Below are positions 33,918 to 44,983 of a stretch of DNA of 64,000 bases, piece after piece. Within the stretch, counting starts at the first letter, position 1, and each line of letters opens with the position of its first letter. The position numbers and the translations under genes were made by a program. Location: assembly GCA_949358305.1 (NCBI GenBank), contig OX442314.1:46012581-46076580 (forward strand), read 5' to 3'. The notes under the pieces were generated by a model that was not told the origin of the DNA, did no database searches, and was given only the letters and a program-made list of their open reading frames with translations. The DNA is from Strigamia acuminata (Eukaryota; Arthropoda; Chilopoda; Geophilomorpha; Linotaeniidae).

Positions 33918-34766
33918 ATGGAAAACATTCCAAACAATGCGTGGGTCATGTTTCCAATTTGCATGGGACAAAGGCCATTTCTCCTTCCAAACCCGTCGCA
34001 CGTACCATGCTTGATGGTTCCCAGCCCAATTCCAGAACACAATCGTTACATAAATCCGTGTAAACGTGTACGGTCACGCGACAAACGACAACGAGCGGCA
34101 ACCAACGCATCAAAAGCGAATGTTGCCGCTACCGTTCCAACGAAACCGCCGAGGAAAAGGGCGAAAACTGCCGCAAAGGGTTCTAAAACGCCAAAAGGAC
34201 CAGGAAATACGATTTCGCAGGTACTCTTGGAGGCCCGAGCAGTGGTCAAACGAGAAAACCCATCTTGGAGCGAAAAAAATGTAAATGTCGAGGCCAAGAA
34301 ACGGGTTAAAGAAGCCAAATTTGCAGCGTACCAGCAGCATGTGGCTTCGTTAAAAGCACAAAGTGCAGCAACGACAAGTGGACCGACGGCGACTGCTGGT
34401 CCGTCGACTGCGCGAGACGCAGTAATTGACGGACCTAAGCCAGTCGTAGCACCAGATACGGTCGCAGAAGGTGCGCCCGAATCGGACATGCTGGAGAATT
34501 TGTGTAGGTGGGCGAATTCTCTCGGTATTACAGTAACGTCCGAAAATCCCGCAAAGCTGCGACAAACGGTTATTGGTCGGCAAAAAGAACTGCTAGAACA
34601 AATGGAATGCGAATCGGTGGCGAAACGGAAACGAGAAGAATGCGAATCGGCGGAAAGACTGGAAATGATAAAACGGATAAAAGAAGAATGCGAAACACAA
34701 GACCACGATGACCACGATGACCACAATTACCACAAGACCACAATCACCAACTACGAAGCCGTTTAA
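33918..34766 (+). CDS. Uncharacterised intronless protein, basic with coiled-coil end
   Basis: A 282-codon ATG ORF with no recognised domain. Residues about 75-95 are Lys/Arg/Pro-rich and would suit a nuclear signal (P-P-R-K-R-A-K-T). The middle is Ala/Thr/Pro-rich. Residues about 185-265 look helical, with repeated K-R-K-R-E-E-C-E and I-K-R-I-K-E-E-C-E, then a His/Asp tail. The start is the first ATG after a weak promoter-like stretch, and AATAAA repeats follow at about 34783. The even, non-repetitive codon use favours a real gene, perhaps lineage-specific. It could also be an ORF of an unrecognised transposon. Confidence 0.45.
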   Translation: MENIPNNAWVMFPICMGQRPFLLPNPSHVPCLMVPSPIPEHNRYINPCKRVRSRDKRQRAATNASKANVAATVPTKPPRKRAKTAAKGSKTPKGPGNTISQVLLEARAVVKRENPSWSEKNVNVEAKKRVKEAKFAAYQQHVASLKAQSAATTSGPTATAGPSTARDAVIDGPKPVVAPDTVAEGAPESDMLENLCRWANSLGITVTSENPAKLRQTVIGRQKELLEQMECESVAKRKREECESAERLEMIKRIKEECETQDHDDHDDHNYHKTTITNYEAV

Positions 34767-34919
34767 AACGTACGGAGTAATAAATAAATAAATAAATCTT
34801 AGATTTTTCTGTAAAAATATTTAAATGTTCTTTCTTTAACGATTAAATTGTTTGCGAATTTAAATGAGATTTTATTGACATGTTGATTTCTACAAACTAA
34901 CCAGTAAGCTTACATAACT

Positions 34920-36232
34920 AGTACATATTTTGGGGATTTTTTCTTGAATAATATCCTTTTAAAACTATACGCGATTTTCTAGTTCAATACTTTCAGTACA
35001 ACGATGTGAAACTCAACTGGAATTGGAATGCCCGCCATGACACCTGGTCCTCACGAAACGACGACAGATCAACGTGTTGTGTGCAGCCAAAACGGACACT
35101 GAGAAACGGAAAATACTTCACAGAATACTGACAAACCCGTAAGTACAATTTAATTCAATGCTTGTTGATTTGTTTTTGTAAATAGAAATGAATTTTTTTA
35201 GAAGTTTCAGCGGAAACAAGACAGATTGGGCGCGCTATTTCGCCGAATCATTAAGCCTATCGTCGCGATCGTGTCGATCTCCTACTTGATCTAAACCAGA
35301 CTCTTCGCATAATTATCCAGAAATTACAGCAGGTTTTAGTTTGTTGATTCAACATTTTTGCACTGTGAGCCATTTAATTCCATCCTCAGTATACACGGCA
35401 TGATTTTTAATGAGGTTATTTAATTATTTTTCTTGATTTAATTTTAGGATAAGTATTCATCTCGTGATAAATACAGTCGTTGCCAATCCTCCACTCAATT
35501 TGATATTGTATTACTTCATAAAAATCAAGAATGAAGATAAAACGTCAGGATTTCTGTTGCAACCTGTGTGATTATTCGTGTTCATATTATTCGCAATTGA
35601 AACAACACGTGCTTATCCACACGGGTGAAAAGCCCTTCACATGTAAATTTTGTGCTTTTTCTTGTAGTCAAAACGGGAATTTAAAAAGACATTTATTAAC
35701 TCATACTGGAGAAAAACCATTCAAGTGTCATTTCTGTGCTTATTCTTGAGTTCAAAGTGGGGATTTAAAAAAACATATTGCAACCCATACAGGAAAAAAA
35801 CCATTCAAGTGTCATTTGTGTGCATATTCTTGTGTTCAAAATGGGAATTTAAAAAAACATATTGCAACCCATTCGGGAAAAAAACCATTCAAGTGTCATT
35901 TGTGTGCTTATTCTTGTGTTCAAAGTGGGACTTTAAAATCTCATTTGTTAATACATACTGGGGAAAAACCAATAAAGTGTCATTTGTGTGCTTATTCTTG
36001 TGCTCATAGTGGGGCTTTAAAATCACATTTATTAATACATACTGGGGAAAAACCAATAAAGTGTCATTTGTGTGCTTATTCTTGTGTTAGAAATGGGGAT
36101 TTAAAAAAACATTTATTAATACACACTGGGGAAAAACCATTCAAGTGCCATTTTTGTGCTTTTTCCTGTACTCAAAGTGGGCAACTAAAAAAACATGGCT
36201 TGAAAAAACATTTAACTAAACATACAAATTAA
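34920..36232 (+). pseudogene. C2H2 zinc-finger gene, tandem copy 1, with in-frame TGA
   Basis: The coding exon is 35531-36232 and encodes eight C2H2 fingers of the consensus C-H-L-C-A-Y-S-C-V-Q-S-G-x-L-K-K-H joined by T-G-E-K-P-F linkers. In finger 3 a TGA (35747-35749) replaces the Cys codon of A-Y-S-C, a position that is not a zinc ligand; the frame is open on both sides. The 5' UTR seems to have two introns: donor CCCGTAAGT near 35139, acceptor TTTTTTTAG near 35200, donor CAGGTTTTAG near 35331, acceptor AATTTTAG near 35447. No effector domain is present. It is either a recently dead gene, a readthrough gene, or a sequence error. Confidence 0.7.
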
Positions 36233-37527
36233 AAACTTTTGCATTTGTTTATTACGTTCATAACTTTTAAATTCACCACAGTTAATTAATTTCTCATTTT
36301 ATTGGTGTATTTTATTTTGGATTTTTAAAATAAGATTACCTATTACTTTTTTTAACTGAAAACTTTAGAACACTTAAATGTGTTGAATTGTATTGTTTTT
36401 TCTAGTTTAAACTCTCAATTTTTAAAACACAAACAAAACCTGTAAAACCCGAATTTCAAATTAAATGTTAAAATCTTTTTTCTGCTTACACCTTTTTGTG
36501 TTTACTGTATTTGACAAACTATTACAAATAACATTGCTTTCGATATTGTTCATCACAGATTCTCCACTTTTGAAAAATACACTTCCGCTTTACGTAAATC
36601 ATGCCAATAGTATTTATTGCCATCTGGGCCATTAAGTTTGAATGTATTTCATCACTGAAAATTTTTTTTCTCCATTCTGTGTCCTAGATTTGATATTTTT
36701 TGGCGCACTTTAATTTTCTCCTTTGCAATAATAGTTTTTGCAAATGAACCAAATCTGCTTGAAAAATTTTAAAACCATCGTATTGTGACTGGACTGTGGG
36801 GTTAACATGTTGCTATGGCAACCGATGTTTGCTTATTCATCCAATATTCATGGCTTTCACATTCCAATTTGTCATTTATGATTATGAGTATCAAAATTCA
36901 AAATTCCTTCTCACTGAGTCGCAGCGCCGCTGTGGAGGGAACAAGGAGAATGATGCAATTCCCTCGCATTGATTCCAACCAATAGCAGCAATCACGTGTT
37001 TCTTCTTCTATTCACATCAGTTTTTCATCAAATATTACTTCCAATTTAATTCCGAGAATTCAAAAATGGTATACTGGCATAATGGCAAAAACAGAAGAAA
37101 AGAATTACCAGTATACGCATTGATTTGACTGATACATTACGCTTCCATCTGTGGTTGCAATTACCATCAATATAAAAAAAAATTGTCTACTCGGCAGAAA
37201 TTAAGTCTGCCAACCGTATTCTGTCTACGACTGTCTACGAACTTGCACACATTCATGTCAAGTTAAATTAAAGCCATTGAAAAAGGAAGTCATTAAAGCA
37301 GAGAAAATAACAGTGGAGAACTTTATAGCCAAGGAAGTGGTTATGGCAGAATATTTATAACAGCAGACGACACTTATTTCCTCTGCTACAAATCGCTAAG
37401 CACATTATTTATATTTCTTGCACTTCATTTTTTTTAAAATTTTTTAATTTCGATAACACAATCCGAATTCGATACCGATACGAAAAATGATCTGAGAAAG
37501 TCATTTTTTTATACAAATAACGCGTTC

Positions 37528-38840
37528 ATATTTTGGGAATCTTTTCTTGAAAAACATCTTTTTAAAACTAAAACTATACGTACATCCTGATGCGATTTTC
37601 TAGTTCAATACTTTCAGTACAACAATGTGAAACTCAACTGGAATTGGAATGCCCGCCATGACACTTCATCCTCACAGAACGACGAAAGATCAACGTGTTG
37701 TGTGCGGCTAAACGGGCCCTGAGAAACGGAAAATACCTCGCAGAATACTCGCGTATTCGTAAATATAATTTAGCGCAATGCTTGTTGATTTGTTTTAGTG
37801 AATAGAAATGAATATTTTAGAGGTTTCAGCGCAAACAAGAGAGATTGGGCGCGCTATTTGGCCGAATCATTAACCCTATCGTCGCGATCGCGCTGATTTC
37901 CTCTGTAATCTCCACCGAGACTCTGCACATAATTATCCAGAAATTTCAGCAGGTTTTAGTTCGTTTTATGATTATGAGGTTAATTAATTATTGTTCTTGT
38001 GTTAATTTTAGATAAGTATTCATTTTGTGATAAATACAGTCGCTGCCAATCCTCCACTCAAGAAAATCAAAAATGAAGATAAAACGTCAGGATTTCTGTT
38101 GCAACCTGTGTGATTATTCATGTTCATATTATTCGCAATTGAAACAACACATGCTTAAACATACTGGCGAAAAACCATTTAAGTGTCATTTGTGTGAATA
38201 TTCTTGTGTTCAAAGTGGGACTTTAAAAAAACATATTGCAACCCATACTGGGGAAAAACCATTCAAGTGTCATTTGTGTACTTATTCTTGTGTTCAAAGT
38301 GGGGATTTAAAAAAACATATTGCAACCCATACTGGGGAAAAACCATTCAAGTGTCATCTGTGTACTTATTCTTGTGTTACAAGTGGGGCTTTAAAAACAC
38401 ATTTATTAATACATAGTGGGGAAAAACCATTCAAGTGTCATTTGTGTACTTATTCTTGTGTTACAAGTGGACATCTAAGACGCCATATTGCAACCCATAC
38501 TGGGGAAAAACCATTCAAGTGTGATTTGTGTGCTTATTCTTGTGTTCAAAATTGGGATTTAAAAACTCATTTGTTAATACATTCTGGGGAAAAAACATTC
38601 AAGTGTCATTTATGTGCTTATTCTTGTGTTACAAGTGGGGCTTTAAAAACACATCTATTAACCCATACTGGGGGAAAACCATTCAAGTGTCATTTGTGTG
38701 CTTATTCTTGTGTTGCAAGTGGACATCTAAGACGCCACATTGCAACCCATACTGGGGAAAAACCATTCACATGTGATTTGTGTGCTTATTCCTGTATTGC
38801 ACGTTGGCAACTAAAAAGACATGAAAAAACATTTAACTAA
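37528..38840 (+). CDS. C2H2 zinc-finger protein, tandem copy 2
   Basis: The coding exon is 38073-38840, 255 codons. It encodes nine C2H2 fingers with T-G-E-K-P-F-K linkers; the last (ending L-K-R-H-E-K-T-F-N) lacks its final His. The start M-K-I-K-R-Q-D-F matches copy 1. The upstream 500 bases are also duplicated, including the leader exons (acceptor near 38009). The finger helices differ mainly at DNA-contact positions (Q-S-G-D-L-K-K, T-S-G-A-L-K-T, T-S-G-H-L-R-R), as expected of a sequence-specific DNA binder. With no ZAD, KRAB or BTB domain, the function is open. Coding spacing between copies is 2542 bases. Confidence 0.8.
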
Positions 38841-39128
38841 GCATACTAATTAAACACTTTTGTATTTGTTTATTACATTCATAACTCTTTAATTCACCAC
38901 GGTTAATTGATTTCTAATTTTATTTGTGTATTTCATTTTAGATTTTTAAAGTAACATTATTACCGGTACTTTTTTTAACTGAAAATTTTAGAAAACATTA
39001 ATGTGTTGAATTGTATTTTTTTTTCTCGCTTAATTTCTCAATTTTTAAAACACAAACGAAACCTGTAAAACCAGAATTGAAAATTAAATGTAAAATCTCT
39101 GTTCTGCTTATACCTTTTTGTGTTTACT

Positions 39129-39543
39129 CGCCACACCACTCAGCTCCCTCCTCCCCTGCTAGGCCGGTCCACTCCTCCAAGAGGGGGACGGGTTGGGGCC
39201 ACCAGGCGGTGTGTGGAGTCACGTAGGCCACTAGCCACTAGGGTGGCCAAACGGTCACAGCCTCCATGAGTGGTCACATGGTGAGTACGATAGAATGGTC
39301 GTCCAGAGTAGCCGACCACGTCACCCATGGGACTCAGGTGCTGTGTGTGACGGGCCGGTTGCTGGTCTAGCGTGCCCAATAGCATGCCACACAAGGGAGA
39401 TAGAGGATTTCGACTCCTAGACAACGGATTAAAGGCCAAAAACCCAACAATTTGGAGTCCCTATCTCGTTCTTACGTGAGTATGCGTCCCTCCCATTTTA
39501 GTCAATCTCCAGACTGCAGTGGGTAAGACCATATCCAGTCACA
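39129..39543 (+). repeat. LTR (partial or solo) inserted in zinc-finger 3' flank
   Basis: A GC-rich 415-base segment present only in duplication unit 2. Its second half (CTAGACAACGGATTAAAGGCC ... TTACGTGAGTATGCGTCC ... CAGTCACA) aligns with the LTR at 53721-54289. The left end lacks TG, so it is probably truncated. Confidence 0.6.
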
Positions 39544-39580
39544 AGATTATTAAAAATTACATTGCTTTCGGTATTGTTCA

Positions 39581-40770
39581 TATTTTCTTCAACTGCGTGT
39601 CCAGCGTGTCAACATTTTCGAACATTTATAGAACTCTCAAAGACCATCAGGAACGCCACTTAAGGAAATTGCTACGGTTGGTTGTCTCGTTTGCCCCCTT
39701 ACACTTCACAGCTTCTCATGTGGTCTTCGACGACACACTAACGCCTATAGACAACCATGGCAATAAAGAATATCAATCCTAAACTGTGTGTCTCTGTGTT
39801 TGTATTTAATCGTGAATGGTGTCCAAACGCCCATGGTCCTTCCCTGAGCATGAGGTGACCGACTGCCACTCACACTGATTTGCGTTCCCAAGCGGGTTTT
39901 GCAAAGGTGTGATTTTTATGTTAAGTGATAGATTAAAGACAATTTTTTTTTTTTTACGTTTCACATTTTTATTCATTTTTCTAAATCTGACCTGTTGGGC
40001 TGTTGGGCATTTTCATAAATTCACAAACAAAATTTTTTCTGCTTTAAATTTACATCAAATACTGGGAAAGCTGTTGATTAGATTGACTGCTGGTGGGTGT
40101 TTTAAACATGACAATGAGCGATTAAGCTGTATATTTTGTAAAAATCCTGGTCAACACATTTATAAAGAAAAAAAATTGAAAGCGTACATAATAAGTGGTG
40201 AGTATGTTGAAAGTGAAGGACAAATCTGAAGCTCTTAATGATTTTATTACTATAAAAAGCGACGAGGGTAATCAGATTAAGCTAAGAAATTATGTAGAAT
40301 ATGTGCACAAATTATGCAAGAGTATAAATATTATTTACCAGTTGTTAAAAAGAAATCAGCTTTTTTTCTGTGTGCAGATTTTCTGCACAAATTCTCTGCT
40401 AGTGAGCAGTAATAAATAAATACGTTTTTTGGTCACCACTTCCAGGGGATATCTATTATTGGACCAGTGGTTTTGATTTGGACGGAATCAATGGTCGCAA
40501 GTTTTATTGGTTATCCACAGGATAAGGCTTTTACTCGAACAAATTAGTGTTCCGGCGAACCAAACAACTCTATTAAGGAGCAACGTGTATAGACGAGTCA
40601 TTTTCATCGCATTATTGAATGACATCAATTATGGATTGCCTAACCTAACCTAACCTTATCTGTTTTTAGCAATGTAGGCAAAACGGGGTTTTTCGTCAAT
40701 GTAATTCAATGCAACTCTCAACCAATCACGGCGCGCCTTGAAAACAATACGTATCCACTTCGTCATCCTT
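39581..40770. other. No gene supported; telomere-like repeat near 40640
   Basis: ORFs at 39909-40229 and 40195-40419 match no family I can defend. GCCTAACCTAACCTAACCTTA (about 40636-40655) is three CCTAA units, the complement of arthropod TTAGG, as a short interstitial repeat. Confidence 0.5.
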
Positions 40771-40774
40771 TTGC

Positions 40775-40782
40775 ATATATAA
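40775..40782 (+). promoter_or_regulatory. TATA box of 40831 ORF
   Basis: TATATAAG lies about 50 bases before the ATG at 40831, with A/T-rich start-site candidates near 40803-40812. Confidence 0.55.
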
Positions 40783-40830
40783 GTGCAATACTTCTTTAAG
40801 TATTCAATTATTGTTCTGAATCGAATTATC

Positions 40831-41559
40831 ATGTACCGAAACGACAGCAACCGAGACGAACGGGACCGAGACGAAGGGGACCGAGACCTGTCGGAGCGAA
40901 AAGCATGGAACCAAAAAGGACAAAACCGAAAAAAAGAAGAACAAAACGTGGAACGTGGACGAAAAAGGGGCAGTCGTGGACCAACTCCAGAACGTCACCA
41001 TAGCCCAACACAAAAAAGGCGCCGTAGCCGAAGTCCAACCGAGTCGTGGGGCGGCAAAGAATGGCGCACGTCGAGCGATTCGGACGAATTAGATGACGTT
41101 TACAGGGGCGGGTTTCGTCGTTGTCAATGCGTCGATTGCAACGACGGATTAGACGACGTTTACAGGGACTTGTTTCGTCCTTGCGAAGACGAATTAGATG
41201 ATAAAAACGACGATTTAGACGACGTTTACAGGGGCGGGTTTCGTCCTTGTCAATGCGAATATTGCAAAGACGAAGTAGATGATAAACACGACGATTTAGA
41301 CGAGGTAGGTGAAAAGAACAAAACAAATGCCAAAATCGATGCAAAATTGGCTGAAGTCGATGCAAAACTGTCTGAACTCGATGCAAAATTGTCTGAACTC
41401 GATGCGAAACTAAAAGAAGTCGACGCTGTAAAAGCCAGGTACGAAACGATGATCGAATCCAATGCGAAAAATAATGATTTGGATGCGAAATACGACGATT
41501 CTGATGACAAGAAGCCAATGTTGAGTAGCGCGACACGAGATTTTCATAAACGAAGATGA
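40831..41559 (+). CDS. Uncharacterised intronless protein: RS-like, acidic repeats, coiled coil
   Basis: About 242 codons from the ATG after a TATA box (40775). Residues 1-85 are Arg/Asp/Glu-rich with an R-R-R-S-R-S-P tract. Residues about 88-160 hold three diverged copies of L-D-D-V-Y-R-G-G-F-R-(R/P)-C-Q-C, two followed by x-x-C-K/N-D, so C-x-C-x2-C metal binding is possible. Residues about 165-205 are heptad-like (A-K-L-S-E-L-D repeated), a clear coiled coil. No known family. Frame and promoter together favour a real gene; ownership by an unrecognised transposon is possible. Confidence 0.5.
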   Translation: MYRNDSNRDERDRDEGDRDLSERKAWNQKGQNRKKEEQNVERGRKRGSRGPTPERHHSPTQKRRRSRSPTESWGGKEWRTSSDSDELDDVYRGGFRRCQCVDCNDGLDDVYRDLFRPCEDELDDKNDDLDDVYRGGFRPCQCEYCKDEVDDKHDDLDEVGEKNKTNAKIDAKLAEVDAKLSELDAKLSELDAKLKEVDAVKARYETMIESNAKNNDLDAKYDDSDDKKPMLSSATRDFHKRR

Positions 41560-41949
41560 GAATGATAGAAATGGACGCGATTTCCAAGCCGAAGAAGACA
41601 AGTTAAATTTAGTGAAGTGGGAATGTTTTTACATTTTAATTTTAACTTTTAGTGAAATGTGAACCTTTCTTTGTTTTTTTTGAGACTTTTAGTGAAATAG
41701 GAGATATTTTTTCATTTTATTTGAGACATTTCATGAAATGAACATTTTTTTAGTTTTATTTGAGACTATTGAAATATTAAAATGTACAATCAAAATTTTC
41801 CTTGTACACGTAATTGTCTATCTGATGACAAGAATCCTCTTTCATTTTTTAATCATAAATTTTGTCTTTATTTTCCTCGATTTTTATACAACTTAAAGAT
41901 TCGGTGGGATTCGGAAGCCACTGTCAGAGATTCGGTCAAATGTCGCCCC

Positions 41950-42233
41950 CCCCTCGTTATAAACTCAATTTTTCAATTAAAAAAAAAAATTCAATTTCAA
42001 TTCAACTAATAAAACCAACACCTGATAACATAACCCATTCAAAAAAATATTTTAAAAAAAATAAACCAAAAAAAAAATTACAATTAAAACCATTACGATT
42101 AAAATAAAAATATCTAACATTGTAGCTATTTTATTTCATTACCAAAAAATACCGGTTTACCGGTTTTTTGAATATTGAATATTGAATACCGAAATACCGG
42201 TTTTACCAAAACTCCGTGTTTGGAGAAACCCTC
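41950..42233 (-). mobile_element. Partial copy of the CCGGT-rich MITE found at 45777-46328
   Basis: Inverted relative to the copy in the Limpet intron: TTATAAACTC...ACCAACACCTGATAACATAACCCATTC...ATACCGGTTTACCGG and terminal GAGAAACCCT. The other terminus is missing. Confidence 0.75.
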
Positions 42234-43496
42234 GTTCTAAACTACTTTATGAATGCGTCTACCAAAAGATGACGTTTGGTGCAAATTGGTCAAGGTATTA
42301 AGATTTAGTTTGATCGAGTTAAGAATTATTTCGGTTCGTGCCGCGACCTCTGGTGCCAGTTTGACTGCCAATTAACGTTTTGAAGGAACCTAACTAATCG
42401 AGGTCGTGTATTTTACTAATCCACTGATCGCTGATTAAGCGTGCGAGTGCGATTAAACACGATCGGAGTTGGGGGTCGGATGAGGATATTTTGACGCACG
42501 CGCAGTTGCCGCTGCTGTACGATGCAAGTCGCTTGGGATTTCTGAAATCAAATAGTTTACGTTTTTAATTTAATCCATTAGCTTAATCGAAAACAGTTAT
42601 GTCACATATCTGATCATAATCAGGTTGGTGGCCAAATGTCAAACGCAATCGGTTCGATATCACCAGTCAAAGTCCGCATCGAGTTTCGCATCTAGAAAAC
42701 ATAATTTACTGAGTGTCAAATTAATTAAATTGGTTATTTGCATTTATGAGAGTTAAAAAATATCGGAGAATTCAAATATATGGTCAGTTGCTTCGCTTGA
42801 TAACGCGAGGTCGTCGGATCATGGATTGTAACGCAATCGGTGGTGCGGGAGTGGTCGAGGCGGACTCGGTTCATGCTCGCTCTCGGTGCGCTGCGTCGCT
42901 AATTGGGCCTGAAAAGAACATCAAACGTGTTAATTCAAGATGGAAAGAGATGTGATGAGGTATTTCTTACCCTGGAATCCATCGGTCGAGTCGTGTATGT
43001 CGTTTATCGGGCGGTAGCAAGCGCTCGCATTCGGGACCTGAGCTGAGTCGGGTGTAAGGAAGAAGATTGGCCGCGATCTAGAACGGGATAGCATTGTTTG
43101 AGGTTATGAATAAAGTCCTCATAGCACATGGAACTATTTCTTACCGGTATTAGGAAATTATCCGTTGTACAAATTGGGAAAAAACGAGCTGTAGATGCAA
43201 AGTTGGCCGTTTCGGGGCGCCATCTTGGATAGCCGCGGCATCACACTCGGAGCTTTCATTCATGGATTTCTGTTATTTATTCTAATTAATTAAGTTATCT
43301 ATATTATTTAGTCTATTGATTTGTGATGTATTAGTTTTATTATTCCCGTGTGTTTTGAACCATTTTTGTTTTCCAAACAGTCACATGCTTGGATGGAGTT
43401 TAGTCCTACGCTCTCATTGGTCAAACGTCGAAAAGGCTTATAGCTGTACTTTAAAACGTGTTGGAGCCAAAAGATGTACGGAGTTGTTTTGTCTAG
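42234..43496. other. No gene seen; GCGCCATCTTGG site
   Basis: Intergenic. GGGCGCCATCTTGGAT near 43216 is a good YY1/Pho-type motif. An open frame (43316-43666) is mostly a shadow of the next entry. Confidence 0.35.
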
Positions 43497-43670
43497 TTCA
43501 AGGATGGGATGCAGGCCACTTTGGACGTGGAGATTCACGCGTGGCTGCCGCCGAACGTCAACGAAATCGGCGAGTGACGCGTCCACTACGAGCCGGAGAT
43601 CCGCACGGACATCGAAGCGCTTTATTTGCCCATTGCGGCCGATGTGTCAACCTCCAAACCGTTTGAATAA
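43497..43670 (+). pseudogene. Candidate terminal exon of an unknown gene, one in-frame TGA
   Basis: After an acceptor-like TTGTTTTGTCTAG, the frame F-K-D-G-M-Q-A-T-L-D-V-E-I-H-A-W-L-P-P reads like folded protein to a TGA at 43575-43577, then continues V-H-Y-E-P-E-I-R-T-D-I-E-A-L-Y-L-P to TAA at 43668. AATAAA overlaps the stop. I do not recognise the family. It may be a gene ending at the TGA, a decayed exon, or a sequence error. Confidence 0.3.
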
Positions 43671-43790
43671 AACGCGATAAAAGATTTTTCTTCACAAACA
43701 AAAAAACGGCCGCTTCTCATTATCGTTCGCACGCGAGATAAAACTTGTCCCGAGGGTCGGCAAGCTCGCGAATCCAACCCGGATGCCGAG

Positions 43791-43844
43791 TGACGTCACA
43801 ACGCGTGGCGGTCGCCGCTCGGCCGCGGTCGGCGGATGACGTCA
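43791..43844 (+). promoter_or_regulatory. Two CRE palindromes upstream of Limpet exon 1
   Basis: TGACGTCA occurs at 43791-43798 and 43837-43844 in a CpG-rich block (43700-44110), 116-170 bases before the ATG. They are perfect CREB/ATF consensus sites. Confidence 0.6.
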
Positions 43845-43959
43845 CCATCATCGATCCGGCCCGAGAGGAGTGGGCGGGCGATGCGAGGCGAAGCGAGGCG
43901 GGGCCAGGCCGTTTGCGAGTCGAGGTCGACGTGGTGTCTGCCTGCCCCGAGTTTCGGCG

Positions 43960-44940
43960 ATGAGCGGACTCGCACGCGACGACGCGACCCAACAAGTTTA
44001 TCAACAAACGGTGAGTCCTTCCTCCCTCCGTTCCCTCGCGCCATCTTGTCAACTCCTTGTCGCGAGGCGAGGCGAGGGGTCGCGAGGAGTCGCGAGCGGT
44101 CGGCGACAGGTGGTGGTGAGTTGAAAGATTAAAAGAAAAGAAGGAAAAAAAAAGTTGTAGCTAAGTAGTCGTCCTTATTTGGATGCGGACGAGGGGAATT
44201 CGTGGTGCGAGCCCCGGCCTTGACGGTCCAAAAAGATGACGAAGTTTGAGATTTTAAAAGTTGATCGGAGGAGTTGACCGGGCGGATCGATAAGTAACAG
44301 GTGAAAGACGAGGTTGTGTATTTGTATCGTAAGGAATTGTGGAGGTTTGAGCACAGTTAGGAAATTACATTGTATCGCCGTACAGGTGAGAGACGACGTG
44401 CGGGTGACCTTGAAAAGAAAGCGAGGAATCAAAGGGTAAAGATTCTGAAAGAAAAAAAAATGGTGGAAGAGAAATTGGGAATTGGGATTGGCAGTGATTT
44501 AATGACCGGGTTTTTGAGATAGATTCAATTTGGCCGCGATCGCTTACGGTTAATGGACCGCGGTTAGGCGTGGTCACTAATCGATTGATGGGAGAGAAAA
44601 AAAAAATTTAAAAGAATTATTCGCTGGATTTTTTTTATTTTTTTTATTTTTTATTTTATGTTTCGTTATGTAACGTTTAAAAAAGTGTTTATTGCTAGGG
44701 AAGGCTGATTACGAGTGGTGGCATATCCGTTCGGTTAAATTTGCGTTTCCGCTGCTCAGCAGAAATAAAAAGCGGATTCTGAAAAATAATAGAAAGAAAA
44801 TAAAATAAAAATCGCCAATTTGATGGAGACGTGATTTACGGCGCTGCGGCAAATTGGGCTCGCCCTCGCGCGTCACTCGTGCCATTTATTTGCCATTTTC
44901 TTTCCACGACGATTTATTTTTATATATTTTTTTTTTCTAT

Positions 44941-44983
<43 letters not shown>

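Larger units (their letters stand above)
34920..39580 (+). repeat. Tandem segmental duplication of the zinc-finger unit
   Basis: Unit 1 (about 34920-36560) and unit 2 (about 37528-39580) share leader, coding exon and 3' flank through CATTGCTTTCG(A/G)TATTGTTCAT. In unit 2 the 3' flank is interrupted by an LTR at 39129-39543. Between them, 36560-37528 is non-coding. Confidence 0.8.

Noticed and set aside
34046-34726. 226-codon minus-strand ORF
   Set aside because: Antisense of the 33918-34766 ORF with Ser/Phe-rich shadow composition; the plus-strand frame has a better start and poly(A) signal.
35747-35749. TGA as a selenocysteine codon
   Set aside because: No SECIS-like structure noticed, and the Cys is not a zinc ligand; a nonsense change is simpler.
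39909-40229. BIR-like zinc domain
   Set aside because: A C-x2-C after an A-G-G-C-F block is only a faint likeness; the His and final Cys ligands do not fit.
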